From: Anadara kagoshimensis | Taxonomy: Eukaryota > Mollusca > Bivalvia > Arcoida > Arcidae | Assembly: GCA_021292105.1 (NCBI GenBank) | Contig: CM037871.1 | Coordinates: 23,640,447-23,704,446 of the forward strand | Reading direction: 5' to 3' | Length of the DNA: 64,000 nt | In this document: in pieces, positions 1 to 12,689 of the stretch | How the letters are laid out: every line of letters begins with the position of its first letter | Numbering within the stretch: position 1 is the stretch's first letter | Made by a program: the position numbers and the translations under genes | The notes under the pieces: generated by a model | What the model saw: the letters and a program-made list of their open reading frames with translations, nothing else | The model's database searches: none | What the model was told of the DNA's origin: nothing

Positions 1-9
1 AACCTTCCC

Positions 10-330
10 CTACCCCAAATTGAGACATACTAAAAACCTTTTAAGTACTCTTATTTCTGGGGAACATCCTGAATCCATTACTACACACCTTAAGGTACCA
101 GAAAAAGTGGTAACAAAGGATCCTGGGGGTGCATAGTGAGTCCATCTAACCCACGAACTACTAGCACTCTTTAATAGGTCATCAACGCACTCTTGTACAA
201 AGCCGATTACAATTCTTGCACCAACTCGCAAACCATATAAACTTGTGTATAGATTAATCCTCGAGACAACTAAATTTTGTATGTTGTAATGAATAGCCAA
301 AAAATGCATATGCAATGTAAAACTATGCAA
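10..330 (-). other. Unassigned 106-codon open frame
   Basis: An ATG-to-stop frame of 106 codons on the minus strand, in a stretch slightly richer in G+C than its surroundings. I recognise no domain; the residues are mixed rather than low-complexity, which sets it apart from the other short frames in the window. No splice sites, start context or neighbouring exon support it. It could be a chance frame, a repeat remnant or part of an exon. I give it little weight as a gene. Confidence 0.12.
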
Positions 331-1009
331 ACAACCTTTTAACCAAGAGATTATAAATACCGGTATTGTGACACTTATTACTTTAGTTTTAATAATTTAT
401 CTATTTCATTTGGTGATGTCATAGTGTTAATCTGGTAAATGAATCTGACGGAAAATGGTTACAAATCAACCCATGGGTGATGTTCTAGCTTTACATATAG
501 AGGGACAAACCTTACACTTTTGTTTATCCAAAGCGTACTCTTGCAATTTCTGAACTAAATCCAAACCCATGTCATAAACAATCAACAAGACCAATTGATT
601 TTTTAAAATATTTATTAAAAATACATTATATTCAACATGCACAAGATGGATAACAACATAATTTTTTTTATAAATATTAGTTATTATTATTGAAGTATGT
701 GGATACTGGTCAGGATGATACAGAATCCCTCCATAAATTACATTCTATAGGGTAAAGAAGTGATAATCATTGGTGAAAAAAACTCGCTCTTAAGTACATT
801 AATGTCAACGATAACATACACTCATTATGTTGTTTGAAAAAGAACCAAGAAGCTAATAAGAACTGGCCGCTAAACTGGCAGTTCGTCCAAACTTATCACG
901 ACTAGGCACAGTGATGAAGGCTTATGCTTACTATATTCCTGAAATGTATTCTGAGAAAAAATTGTTCGCCAATAATAAAATACATAATAATTTTCTTTCA
1001 ATTATATGC

Positions 1010-1010
<1 letters not shown>
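331..1010. other. No gene seen
   Basis: AT-rich sequence with frequent stops in all frames. I see no RNA gene, no clear repeat boundary and no regulatory signature. Confidence 0.5.

Positions 1011-1012
<2 letters not shown>

Positions 1013-1062
<50 letters not shown>
1013..1062. repeat. (TA)n microsatellite
   Basis: About 25 uninterrupted TA dinucleotides. The reading frame across it gives a run of alternating Ile and Tyr, which is an artefact of the repeat. Confidence 0.97.
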
Positions 1063-1064
<2 letters not shown>

Positions 1065-1319
1065 CATCTGTATTGCTGTACCATTATCTAATAATGTCAT
1101 CTATATTGTTATATAACCCTTGCAGCACCCCTTCTGCCACCATATCTGGTAAACTACCTGTAATTAAAAAAATAAGAGTACACTAAATAAAGAACATCTT
1201 TTCTTTAAAACAAAAGGCCCATGATGCCTCGGATGCCCACTGAGAATAATGTGCATTTAGCTCTATTTCAAGAATGTAACCTATGGAACTTCAATAGTTT
1301 GAACCAATGACTTATCTGC

Positions 1320-1720
1320 AAAGCTTTATGTGGTGAAGAAAAGTTCTTACAAGATTGATGAAGATTGAGGTATAATTTAGGCTTCTGGTATGTTAGCAAG
1401 GTTTTTCTATTATTTGACATAGTGACCTACTATGACAGCAGGACCAGTATACAAATTTCACCTTGCTTTTGTGAAGAGAATCATGCTAAGCATGTTTGAT
1501 CAAGTTTAGACTACAACTGGCCTCAAGAGTGTTTTTTCTATGATTTTAAACAGTGACCTACTTATTGACCAAACATAGTCATTCATACATACGTCATAAG
1601 AATCATTCTGATTAATATTGTTGAAGATTGGAGTCAAATTGGGTTTTCTGTTGAGGTTTTTCTACAATTTAAAGTAACATTTAAAGTAAATTTAAACTTG
1701 CAAAAATGGGATAAAATTGG
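1320..1720 (+). repeat. Degenerate dispersed repeat, copy 1
   Basis: Shares with a second copy near 11970-12256 an 18-base string, AAGGTTTTTCTATTATTT (1398 and 12017), in a similar context: a GTGACCTACT/TTGACTTACT motif shortly after, and words such as CAAGAGTGTTT. A third, weaker relative lies at 12830-13140. Two sub-units appear to be present here (GAAGATTGAGG near 1360 and GAAGATTGGAG near 1624). No coding potential; family not recognised. Confidence 0.5.
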
Positions 1721-3325
1721 GCAAAAATTGGCGAACCTTTGGACGAGGCAAAATCGGGAATAATATAATAATATATCATCGATGTTATGAACAAGCCTAT
1801 GAGAGAAAAAAAAATCAGAATTAATAAAACTCGTCTACAATTTTTTCCAATTAGGATCTTAATTCTGAGATATTTACTAAATAAAATTTAAAAATGTGTT
1901 CTTCACAAGATTCCTTCCCATTTATCACAACGCCCGTGCACCAGAATTATTTTTATACCAAATAAAAGATTTTTTTGCAATGCAAAATTTGATATATAAT
2001 TCATCAAATAATTTTCTTTACATAAAAAGTTCGTTTTAAAGGCAAAAAATCGCCCTCAGTTTATTTCCCGTCTAATTTGACCTAGAAATTTTGTAAGTGC
2101 TGCTTCCTACCTGTGTTCTATATTTAGTTTGGACATACACAAGATGCAGAATGGTATTTATGATTAAAATAAAGTAAGTTTAGGTTAAAATTATCAACTT
2201 CTTCGTCAGACTTCTCATAGAATTTGACGGATTTAAGGGCCTACTTTAAGTCTCCATGTTAACACTCGGCTATATGCCGATTCGATCTTTCATTTCATAA
2301 ATTAAAACTCCACACGACAATCACGTGCACAAAATCTATGCTGACTGACCACCTACAATGCATTATAAGTGTTAGTTAAATTGTGGAATTAATAACAAAA
2401 TGAATACATAAACCAATTTATTTAGGGTATGCGATTAGGGGCCCAGTGCAGAGACTTGAAAGTCTGTCGCAACCTTTACATTGTGATTTTCAGTCATTAC
2501 AAGCTGCCAGATATTAATCATCAGGCCACTAAATCAGTAAAGTTAAAAGTCGGATTCAAGTGAATTATTTTTCCATATTAAGCTTACAAATCAGAGAACG
2601 CATTTTACTTTGAAAACATACCCTGTACATACACTACCCTAGCAAGTACATGGTAAACTTTGGCTTGACCACTGTCACAGGCCTATACTTTTTCACTCTA
2701 GATTGAACCCAACCCATCTGAAATTACAGGTAAATTAAACAATAACTTTAATATAACCATTAAGGTTTTGTTTAAACTATTAATGCTGAATAAGCTTTTG
2801 TCAATTAAACTGGCACTTGACGATCTATATATTTATTTCAAAATTTCTGAAAAAATTATACTGTCCTTAATTTATAATCAATTTGATTAAAATTTAAATT
2901 CCGATTTGCTAATAAACTGTTTATGTTTAGATATAAAAAGAAATGACAAATTTGTTAAAATTATTTAGCTAGAATATCTAATATTGTGTTAATTTTGGTG
3001 TTGTCTAGCGTTTATATTTCAGCTAGACTGAAATATGATGTGCTTTTCATGGCCTAATAATGGTTTCCTTCATGCTTAAGTATTAAACCTCAGTTCCATG
3101 AGCAATTTCTGTGTTTTTTTAAGACAGTTACAGCACTCAATACAATACTGAGATATTGACTAAAAACTTTAAGGAACATAGTCATTAAGTCATACAAGTT
3201 GATATAAATACAGAAATGTTGTAACATACACATGTATGTGCTTACTTGAGCTTTCACCACATAATTGAATATATGCAACTGGAAACCCTACACTTGCAAT
3301 ATTCAAATTTAATCGACCAGCAACA
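1721..3325. other. No gene seen
   Basis: AT-rich, stop-dense sequence. I see nothing with coding, RNA or mobile-element signature. Confidence 0.45.
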
Positions 3326-3593
3326 AACCATAACATAGCACTGTAGTGCTGATCTACAGCGCAGTTTCCAAATATGTTGTAAAAGGGAAGAAAATTTAAA
3401 TCTACCCATTCAAACAGATATGGGGCTTTTGAAAGTTGTGACTTGCATATCACATAGAAGTTGAAGGAAAATATCCCATCATATTTCAGTAACTGTCACA
3501 ATTTTTATAAGGACTTGTGTAAACTTTTAAGCACACTCATGATTGATGATCTACATGCATTATCAATATGATATACTGTATTCAAAATGTATT
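3326..3593 (+). repeat. Dispersed ~300 bp repeat, copy 1 left part
   Basis: Matches copies at 13667-13945 and 17459-17768: all contain GCTGATCTACAG, then GGGAAGAAAA.TTAAATCTACCCATT-like sequence, AAGGAAAATATCCCA and CAGTAACTGTCACAA in the same order. This copy stops near 3593, where the other two continue into TATTAGATCTTACATTC. That missing end reappears at about 5300 beyond element A, so the copy is split by an insertion. Confidence 0.8.
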
Positions 3594-3613
3594 TTATATA
3601 CATTAAATTTTTT

Positions 3614-3681
3614 TAATTTAATCATAAAATACATTAAAAAATTGTCATATACCATTTTGATTGTGTTTTATGATTAAATTA
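3614..3681. repeat. 20 bp inverted repeat (hairpin)
   Basis: Arms at 3614-3633 and 3662-3681 are reverse complements at 19 of 20 positions, around TTTAATCATAAAA and TTTTATGATTAAA, with a 28 base loop. It lies directly against the left end of element A and is absent from the two uninterrupted copies of the surrounding repeat, so it came with the insertion or was formed by it. Confidence 0.8.
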
Positions 3682-5288
3682 ACTAGAGGCTCCCAGGAGC
3701 ATGTATAGCTCACCTAGGTAGAGTTGTTGCAGAATGAAAATCAACAGATTGTCTAATGTTTAAACAAATGCTTAAAATTAATTACACAATATTTATTTCT
3801 ATCACAAAATTTTAATATTATTTCCTTCCAAAACTAAACCATATTTCAAAATTTTGAGACAATACATACCAAGTATCATCGACTTTTCATGTATAATACC
3901 TGAGAAAATTTCCTTATCCAAAAACTGGTCAATGGACCATGAAATTAAGGTCAAGGACAAAAGCCATAAGGCAGTCTGACTGATGTACTATGGTGGCCAC
4001 CTTGGATTACGTGCGAACATGCCGGACACAATATTTCAGGTAGACCACACAAGGACTATTGTCACAAAGTTTGGTTGCAATTGGCCAAGTGGTTTCACAG
4101 GAGTTGATTTTTAAATGCAGATGTTATTTTAAAATACCAAATGTAAAGACCCAATGACTATTGTGGCAGAGTTTGGTTCCAATTGACTCAGTAGTTTCAG
4201 AGAAAAATATGTTTGAACGTATTTTCCCATAGGGTCCAATGTTAAAATATGTTCTCCACTGACGGCCATCTTGGATTTTGTGTGGCCCTCAAAAACACCA
4301 ATGTGTATGGGGCCACTCAAAGACTATTGTGGCCAAGTTTGGTTGCAATTGGCTTAGGGGTTTTAGAGAAAAAGATCTTTGAAATCGTTCCTATAGGGTC
4401 CAATGTTAACCTATGTTTCCCGTTGGCAGCTATCTTAGATTAGGTGCAGACTTAAAAAAAACACCACCCAAAGACTATTGTGGCCAAGTTCGGTTCCAAT
4501 TGGCAAAGGGTTTTAGAGAAAAAGATCTTTGAAATTGTTCCCATAGGGGCCAATGTTAACCTATGTTCCCCGTTGGCGGCCATCTTGGATCAGGCGCAGA
4601 CTTAAAAAAACACCGGTTTCAGAAGGTACCATCTAAGGACTACTGTGACCAAGTTTGGTTCCAATTGGCTCAGTAGTTTCAGAGAAAAATATCTTTGAAC
4701 GTATTTTCCCATCAGGTCCAATGTTAAAATATGTTCTCCGCTGGTGGCCATCTTGGATTTGGTGCGGCCCTCAAAAACCCCAATGTTGAAGGGGGCCATT
4801 CAAAGACTATTGGGGCCAAGTTTGGTTCCCATTGGCTTAAGGGTTTTAGAGAAAAAGATCTTTGATATTGTTCCCATAGGGTCCAATGTTAACCTATGTT
4901 TCCCGCTGGCCGCCATCTTGGATTAGTGGAGACTTAAAAAAACCCACTGATTTCAGAAGGTACCATCTAAGGACTACTGTGACCAAGTTTGGTTCCAATT
5001 GGCTCAGTAGTTTCAGAGAAAAATATCTTTGAACATATTTTCCCATAGGGTTCAATGTTAATCTATGGTCCCCGCTGGCGGCCATCTTGGATTAGGTGCG
5101 GACATGTCAGACAAAATTTTTAAAGTAGACCACCCAAGGACTGTTGTGACAAAGTTTGGTTGCAAATGGCCTAGCGGTTTCTGAGGAGTTTATCTTTAAC
5201 GACGGACGGACGACGGACGACGACGACGACGACGGACGCCAAGTGATGGCAAAAGCTCACATGGCCTTTTAGGCCAGGTGAGCTAAAA
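3682..5288 (+). mobile_element. Dispersed element A (AGGCTCACCT..AGGTGAGCT ends)
   Basis: The left end contains AGCTCACCTAGG (3707) and the right end GGCCAGGTGAGCTAAA (5273), which are inverted relative to each other. The body is a tandem repeat of about 166-167 bp: the marker GACTATTGTGG or a variant recurs at 4156, 4322, 4473, 4638, 4805, 4972 and 5139. Each unit carries AAGTTTGGTTCCAATTGGC, TTTCAGAGAAAAA and GGCCATCTTGGAT. Near the right end is a GACGGACGACGG tract (5202-5238). No open frame of note, so it is non-autonomous. It sits inside the repeat at 3326-3593/5300-5340. Confidence 0.8.
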
Positions 5289-5299
5289 AAGGAATAGGA

Positions 5300-5340
5300 C
5301 ATATTAGATCTTACATTCATCAAATACAAAGAAATTTATT
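5300..5340 (+). repeat. Dispersed ~300 bp repeat, copy 1 right part
   Basis: ATTAGATCTTACATTC followed by ATCAAATACAAAGAAAT is the continuation seen intact at about 17731-17768 and 13906-13945, and completes the copy broken off at about 3593. Confidence 0.75.
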
Positions 5341-5850
5341 GTTGGACTATACTCTGAAAATCGGAAGGACTTCACAAAGCACTACAAATTTCTGATGATA
5401 AAGATGATTTCTCTATGTTGATGATTATGTGACATAAGAAGTTCTGATGAAGATAATGTTGATGATGATTTATGATAATGAGGATGAAGATGATTTCATC
5501 ATGTTGATGATAATGATGTGAAATGAATAGTTCTGATGATGAAGATTAATGATGATGAGGTAGCAATACCCTTGTCATCTGAAAAAATGCAATGTCTTTG
5601 TAGTAGTAACGGCAGAGTTATGTTCAACTTGTTGTTTTGGGCGTAATTTCAGTCAGCCATCCTGAATTACCAACATCACTTTAACGGAACTTCCAATGAC
5701 AAATCATCATCATCATCATCACCAGAATTCCTCATGTTACATCGTCATTATCATGATCGCATTGATCAACATCATCTGCAACAGTAGAACTTATGTCACA
5801 ACCACCACTGTCATCACCATCATATTCTTATTAGACATCTCCAACATATC
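5341..5850. repeat. GAT/CAT-rich cluster 1
   Basis: 5386-5570 is rich in GATGAT on the plus strand; 5697-5850 is rich in CATCAT, so the two halves are roughly inverted. The lead-in at 5341-5400 (GGACTATACT..ACTTCACAAAGCACTACAA) recurs at 20870-20900 before another such cluster, so this is a dispersed family with a degenerate trinucleotide body rather than a simple microsatellite. The His-rich frame here is an artefact of the CAT repeat. Confidence 0.75.
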
Positions 5851-5929
5851 TGTATACGCTGACTATGACCGTGAGTGTGAATGTGAATGTGTAAGGGATT
5901 ATATCAAAACTTGGTTTGTTTTTTAAATA

Positions 5930-7250
5930 ATGAAACACGATAAATTCCGTCTTTCTTATATTACCTTTGTGATTCAAGATCCTGGACCAACTTTTAAAGA
6001 TCTATATATTCCCTTAAAAAGGAATTTAAAAAATAAAGTTAGACTGGTTTTACAAGTATGGTTTTCATTTACAAGAAAAGACGCGTTTATAACGGACAGA
6101 AAGTGCTGAAAATGTCAACAACAGACGAAATTTAACGTCTCGGCAATCTCCAAAGTGTTCCAACAGTCGTGTAGATTTTTATTTCCCGGACTGCCAACTG
6201 TGTTCAACTTGCACTTTAAACTGTCTATATTATTTATAACTTTGTTAAACCTTTCACATTTATGTTTTATATTTTGAGTTTTTCTATTTGTTTGATGTCT
6301 TTTGTAAAGGGTTACTAAGAATACACATACTTTAAAAAATCATAACTGCTAGAATAAAACATTTGGCAGGAAATTGAAGTTCCGAATTAAGTTCTATGTT
6401 TGGTAAACTTGTAACGAAAACTTTGGGTGTCATTTTCAAGGCCACGAAAATCACTTCTAGTAAGACGCAAAATACCGCAATATCAATAACCAACAATAAC
6501 CAGTGTATGTATATAGTGAGCGTGTCTCTGTCCACTGTAATATAATTGTTGAGTTTCTATACCAGACTTTTAAAAGGCACGAGAAGCTTCATCTTTTGCA
6601 GCAACAGCAAATTTCAATTTTTCCAGTTTCCTCTCATGACCCTCTACTGTTTCATAATATTGCTTCTACTACTTCTACTAGTAATAATAAACAGTTCCTG
6701 GAATAGGTAAACAACATTGACCTGGCCGATTGAACTTTAACTTATATATTATCATGGATCAGTTCGTTTATGTATAGGGCACGAAGGAGTTCATATAGTC
6801 TTCTACATCACGAGTGATATAAAATTCATAAAGTAGGCACGTACACTGTGTATGTATTATCTTGAATCTTAACACTACCAATTTATTGGGTGGATTATCC
6901 TATATGAATGTTCCTAATAAAAAGTCAAACGGACAGGTTAATGTTGTTTGCCTATATAGGTCATCCACAATCTGATGGAATCTATTTTAATATTAGGGTA
7001 ATTGTAACTAATAAAGCGCGGGCTGGCGTGGTTATACTCATACGCTATTTACACCTGTATGCGTTATTTAAGCCGTCCATGTTTATAACCACTGTGCCAT
7101 CAAATCGTGGACGGACTATAATATATTATATGTATGAACATGTAGATATGTGCAATACATTATATTTACTAGTATAATGCAAAATTTAATTTTGAAAGCG
7201 CCCCCGTGTTTAGTTCACATTCACGGTCATAGTCAGCGTATACAGGTAGG
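5930..7250. other. No gene seen
   Basis: Short open frames only (all under 90 codons), none with recognisable domains. No repeats that I can delimit. Confidence 0.4.
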
Positions 7251-7269
7251 ATGGAGATGTCTATTATAA

Positions 7270-7700
7270 GAAATCCTCATGTCACATCATTAAAATCATC
7301 ATCAGCAGCAGCAACAAAAGAACTCATGTTATCACCATCAACTACCATCACCACTATTACAACCATCATCAGAAATCATGATCATCATCATAATCATAAT
7401 TCCTCATGTCACAACATCATCAACATGGTGACATCATCATAAATCATCATCATCATCATCATCAATTAGCATCATTATAAGCAGCACCAGAACTCAATGT
7501 CATCCCAAACCATCATCATTATAAGAAATCCTCATTTCACATCATCATCATCACCATCATCATTGGCAGCAACAGAACTCATATCATCATCATAACTCCT
7601 CATGTAACATCATCATCATTATTATTGGCAGCAGCAGAACACAATCTCATCACCACCATCATTATCATCACCATCTTCATTATCATCGCCATAATTCCGT
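7270..7700 (+). repeat. CAT-rich cluster 2
   Basis: Irregular runs of CATCATCAT separated by recurring words such as CCTCATGTCACA, AGCAGCA.CAGAACTCA and CAACATGGTGACATCATCAT. The same words recur at 12545-12685 and 20940-21560. Confidence 0.8.
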
Positions 7701-8783
7701 AGGCGTAGAAGACCACACATTCGTGACGTCATAGATAATAAATACGTCAAATCAGACATTTCGACCGTACGCACAAAACGACGACGTCACCATGGTATGG
7801 AACTACCTATCTTTCTAGCAACTAACATGGTGGACAGTACTAATAATGCTAATGTAGCGACGTATAATATGATAAATGGACAAAAATTTAACGACTCTAA
7901 CGTCCACCTGTATATGTTACATGATTCGTAATTATTTTGGGAAGAAATAGAAAACATTGTAACAATTGATAAAATTGGCGTTCAGTTGTATTTATTCCAT
8001 CCAGTAACAGACCGCGAGAATGTGATCAAATTGAGTTCTGAATGTTAGCATAGACATAACCAAATACATGTTATTCAATATACGAAAATCAGCTATCACT
8101 TGTTAAAATGTTGAAATAAATTAAATTTTAATAATAAATCTTACGGAACCTGCTACAGACAGCACACCCCGCAAAATTTTCAACCAAACATCGGTGAAAC
8201 GTGGCACCGGCTTCAAATACAACACAGGCAGTGGTTCACGCAGTTAAATATCTTTTACGAAATTAACTTATTGACAAAAGTTCAGTATATAATGCTTATA
8301 AATAAATAAATAAATAAATAAATGTGATGTTGACAATTTTAAGTACTAAAAGAGCCCAGATTTCCATACAATGTATTTCAAAGGCCAAATTTTCCCGATC
8401 ATGAAGAAAGCGACAACTAGAAATTTGATAAAAGTAAATGCTGTAATAAAATTCATATATACATTTAAAAATACCCGTCTGGTCGCCCGCGTTCAAATAA
8501 TATTAATCAAATATCAATATACTCCCGTTTTTTATACATAATTATCTTTTCACAATGAGTTTACCTATGTTAAATTCTAAATCCAAGACAACATCAAACG
8601 ATTCAGATAGTATATTTACAGGTGTCATAAAATTACTCTATCCGAACACCTGTCAATCAATTTTGTTAATTGTAAGAACACATCCTGTTGATTAAAGGTA
8701 CGGGTCTCAATCTAAGGAATGTCTAATAAACAAACTTTTTATCAAGGTGGACCAATAATAATTTGCTTAAAAATGCAAATGTA
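7701..8783. other. No gene seen; (AAAT)n tract
   Basis: Non-coding, stop-dense sequence. A short (AAAT)n run lies at 8299-8322. Confidence 0.5.
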
Positions 8784-10994
8784 AACAAGAGTCCCAAAAG
8801 GGCCTGTAATGCTCAACAGGCAAAATTTGACCTAATTTGCTTAATTTGCTTGAATTAGGTAGAACAGCCCTTTACATTTGTTATATGGCTAGGAATCTAC
8901 TTTCCATATTTTAAATTTGAAGAAAATTGATGGCAAGTTGAATGCACAATGGCAATTTTAGTGATTTTGCTATTTATAGTAATGGCGGCCATCTTAGATT
9001 TTTTACGAGGTTGTCTTGTAGCTACTCCACCTAGGGACCTTCCACACCAAATTTGGTTTTAATTGGCCCCATGGTTTCAGAGAAGATCAAACTTAAAGCA
9101 AGGACGCATGCACACTTAACCATGCCATAAGCTTAGCTGGTTATAATGATCGTTGTATCAATACCTACAACATTCTAATATACATGCCAATACAAAAAGT
9201 TAATAACTTTTGAGATAAATAACCATTTTGGTATTGTTTTGCTATGGAGCCATGACCTTAATCTATATATCAAAATAATCGTTGCATTAATACCAACAAT
9301 ATTCTAATATACATGCATTTACAAAATGTTAATAATGTTCGAGATAATTAACCATTTTGGTATTGTTTAGCTACCGTGACCTAAACCTTTGAACCATGAC
9401 CTTTTTTATACATCAAAATGATCGTTGTATCAATACCTACACCATTCTAATATACATGCCTATACAAAAGGTTAATACAATTCGTTTGCATCTATGACCT
9501 AGGCCTTTGAGCCTATGACCTTCATTTATAGATCTTTGTGCAAATGCTTACAATTTTCTTATATACATGCCTATACAAAAAGTTTATAGTTTTTGAGACA
9601 ATTAACCATTTAAGTATTCATTCGACCTTTGAACCTATGACCTTCATTCATATATCGAAATGATCGTTGTGCAAATGCCTACAATATTCTTATTACATGC
9701 CTATACAAAAAATTTATAGTTTTTTAGATAATTAACCATTTAAGTATTTGTTCGCGTCTATGACCTTGACCTTTTAACCTATGACCTTCATTTATATATC
9801 AAAATGATCGTTAGGCCGATACCTACAATATTCCAATATACATGCCCATACAAAAAGTTTAATAGTGTTTTAGATAATTAACCATTTAAGTAGTCGTTCG
9901 CTTCTAAGATGACTTTTGAGCCTATGGCCTTCATTCATATATCAAATTGATCGTTAGGCCAATACTTAAAGTATTCCTATATACATGCCTATACAAACAA
10001 TTTATAGTTTTTGAAATAATTTACAATTAAAGTCTTCGTTCATGTGTATGACCTTGACCTTTGAACCTATTACCTTCATTCATATATCAAAATGATCGTT
10101 AGGCCAATACCTACAATATTCCAATATACATGCCTATACAAAAAGTTTATAGTTTTGAGATAATTAACCATTTCAGTATTCGTTTGCATCCATGACCTTG
10201 ACCTTTAAACTTATGACCTTCATTTATATATCAAAATGATCGTTGCGCCAATGCCTACAATATTCTTATTTACATGCCTATACAAAAAGTTTTTAGTTTT
10301 TCAGATAATTAACCATTTAAGTATTTGTTTGCATCTATTACCTTGACCTTTGAACCTATGACCTTCATTCATATATCAAAATGATCGATAAGCCAATACC
10401 TATTTCAATATACATGCCTATACAAAAAGTTTATAGTTTTTGAGATAATTAAACATTTCAGTATTTGTTGCATCTACATGTATGACCTTGACCTTTGAAC
10501 CTATGACCTTCATTCATATATCAAAATGATCGTTGTGCAAATGCGTACAATATTCTAATATACATGCCTATACAAAAAATTAAAGTTTTCAAGATATATT
10601 GACAAATACGTTAATTTTAGTGATTTCCCCTTAAGTACCTTGCTATTTCCCCATTTTAGCCCCAACAGTTACGATTTGTGCAAATCTGAAACTAGGTGCC
10701 CTAAGTATGTTTCACATGCAATATCTAAGCTATGTCTCTTGTAAGTTCAGAGGAGATGATTTATAAAGATTTTTACAATTTTCCCCTTTATGGGGCCCCA
10801 AGGGGACATAATCCTTTCATTTGTGCAAATCTGAAAGCCCCTCACCCAGACTGCATTACTGTCAAATATTATTCAATTTGGCTTTGTAGTTTTGGAGGAG
10901 TTGATTAAAATGTGAAAAGTTTACACACGACGCACGACGGACGAAGATAGATAGCAATAGCTCATCCGAGCCTATGGATCAGGTGAGCTAATTA
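8784..10994 (+). mobile_element. Dispersed element B with ~150 bp internal repeats
   Basis: The left end is AACAAGAGTCCC..GGGCC..GCTCAACAGG and the right end GCAATAGCTCATCC..GATCAGGTGAGCTAA. Between about 9120 and 10600 it consists of about ten degenerate units, each with TATATATCAAAATGATCGTT, CCTACAATATTC, ATACATGCCTATACAAAAAG, TTTATAGTTTTTGAGATAA, TTAACCATTT and a TGACCTTGACCTTTGAACC-type block. GACGCACGACGGACGA precedes the right end. No coding frame. It also contains ATGGCGGCCATCTTAGAT (8980) as in element A, so A and B share their left modules. Confidence 0.8.
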
Positions 10995-11034
10995 GTCTTG
11001 ATTTTAAAATTTGATTTTTGACCGTTTAGCGGAA

Positions 11035-11990
11035 TATAAGCGTTACGATTATTTTGTGACTTTTGGCCCCTAATCACGTGTTTTTAGAAACAACAATTAC
11101 TATTAAATCTACCTTACCTCTAAAACACCACAATGATACTGTACGCTTGATACAGGTATAACAATGTAATTAAATGATTATTTAAATTGTCCACCTGATA
11201 TCCCATTCAACCTCAGTTTTTCAACAATTTTGACCCTTTGGTTGCCATGTGAATCGTGTTATTATGAAAATAACGCCCGAAATTTTTCAATACTTAGTCT
11301 TGTTGATTGTCATCTGGTCTTGTCTTCACTCATTGATGTAAAAATGACAAATAAGTAGCAAGACAGAGTGATTTTCTATTAAAGTCTTGATTAAGATTGA
11401 CCTTTGACCCAAGGTCACTTGACCTTTTATGCTATTGTTAGAACGATTAATTTCGGCATGAAAGTCTCCTGAAACTCATCCTTCAGTCTCTACATAAGAT
11501 AATTACAGTTAATGTTGGTTTTTGTTAACAGGTAACTTTATGTTGATTATAACACCTTTTAAGGATGAAATTTGGTAAAAATAACACGCGACCTTTGACC
11601 TTCTAGTTGCTATGGGCAATGTCTCATTTTCAAAACTTTTATATGTATTATTTTGGACTAAATAGACTTTAAGAATCAAGAGTTACTTCATCCTGTTTCT
11701 ACAAACGGTTGACAGAATTGAGATATTTGTTACGAAAAAAGCTTATTTTCGGCTAAAAATTATGATTTATATTGACCTTCGACCCCATATCACGTGACCT
11801 ATTTTCTATTTTTAGAAAAGGCAATCATTTTTAAATCTTGCCAGACATATATGCTCTATAATGGTACCACACACCATAGACATTGCCCCTTACAATGATC
11901 ATGTAATTTACATCTATTAAACCACCCTTAAAATCCCATGAAAACCTGGCATTTTATCCAAAACGGGAAAGGGTTAATGAAGTTTGGACT
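11035..11990 (+). repeat. Degenerate ~360 bp tandem repeat
   Basis: Three diverged units start near 11043, 11397 and 11776. Each opens with a GTGACTTTTGGCCCC / TTGACCTTTGACCC / TTGACCTTCGACCCC block followed by a CACGTG- or CACTTGACC-like block, then TTTTTAGAAA or TTGTTAGAA. Units are diverged and the family is not recognised. Confidence 0.5.
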
Positions 11991-12258
11991 AAAACTTTGG
12001 CCTCAAGAGTTTTAACAAGGTTTTTCTATTATTTTGCTTATTGACTTACTTCATGATCCAACATTGCTCTAATACACACTTGGCCTAGATTTTGTCATGA
12101 GGATGACAGTGGCCATGTTTAATGTAGTAGAATGGATAAAAAGATTTGGCCTCTAGAGTGTTAACAATAAAATGTATATGCACAAGAGGATGCATGAGAT
12201 ATGGACCAATTACAATATCTTACTTGAGCTAATTGTGCTTAGGTGAGCTTAAAAACCT
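11991..12258 (+). repeat. Degenerate dispersed repeat, copy 2, with an element 3' end
   Basis: Shares AAGGTTTTTCTATTATTT with the copy at 1320-1720. It ends in GAGCTAATTGTGCTTAGGTGAGCTTAAAAA (12226-12255; given here as key words GAGCTAATTG and AGGTGAGCTTAAAAA), which resembles the closing end of elements A-I, so it may be a truncated, diverged member in the same orientation. Confidence 0.45.
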
Positions 12259-12544
12259 GTAAACTCTGATTAATGAAAATTGATCTTAACAGCACAAAAA
12301 AGGAGGGGTATCACTCACTAAGTTCATCTTCTTAACTTTCATATACAAAGTTTACATTGTTTTTGCTGGCAAAGGAAAATATTTCTGAGTATTATCCATT
12401 TGCATGAAACAAGAAGCTCAATATGGTCAGTACTGCTAAACTGGCAAAGTTGCAAAGCAAAAGGTTTTTAAAAATGTAATCTTGCATCAGTGATTATGTA
12501 ATATCGGATTTACAAAACAAGGTGAATAAAAAAAGATTACCTAG

Positions 12545-12685
12545 AATTCAAATGTTAAAATCATCACCAGCAGCAGCAGAGGTCACCATCATCAGCTGCA
12601 AAAATCATCATCATCATCATCATGACATCATAACTGTCATCATCATATCACCACCATCATCATCATCATCATGGTGGCATCATCA
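12545..12685 (+). repeat. CAT-rich cluster 3
   Basis: Short cluster of CATCAT runs with CAGCAGCAGCAGAG and CATGGTGGCATCATCA words shared with the clusters at 7270 and 20900. Confidence 0.8.
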
Positions 12686-12689
12686 AACA

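Noticed and set aside
5696-5926. His/Ile/Thr-rich open frame
   Set aside because: It is the translation of a CAT-rich cluster; equivalent frames at 7251, 21067, 21230 and 21340 have the same cause.
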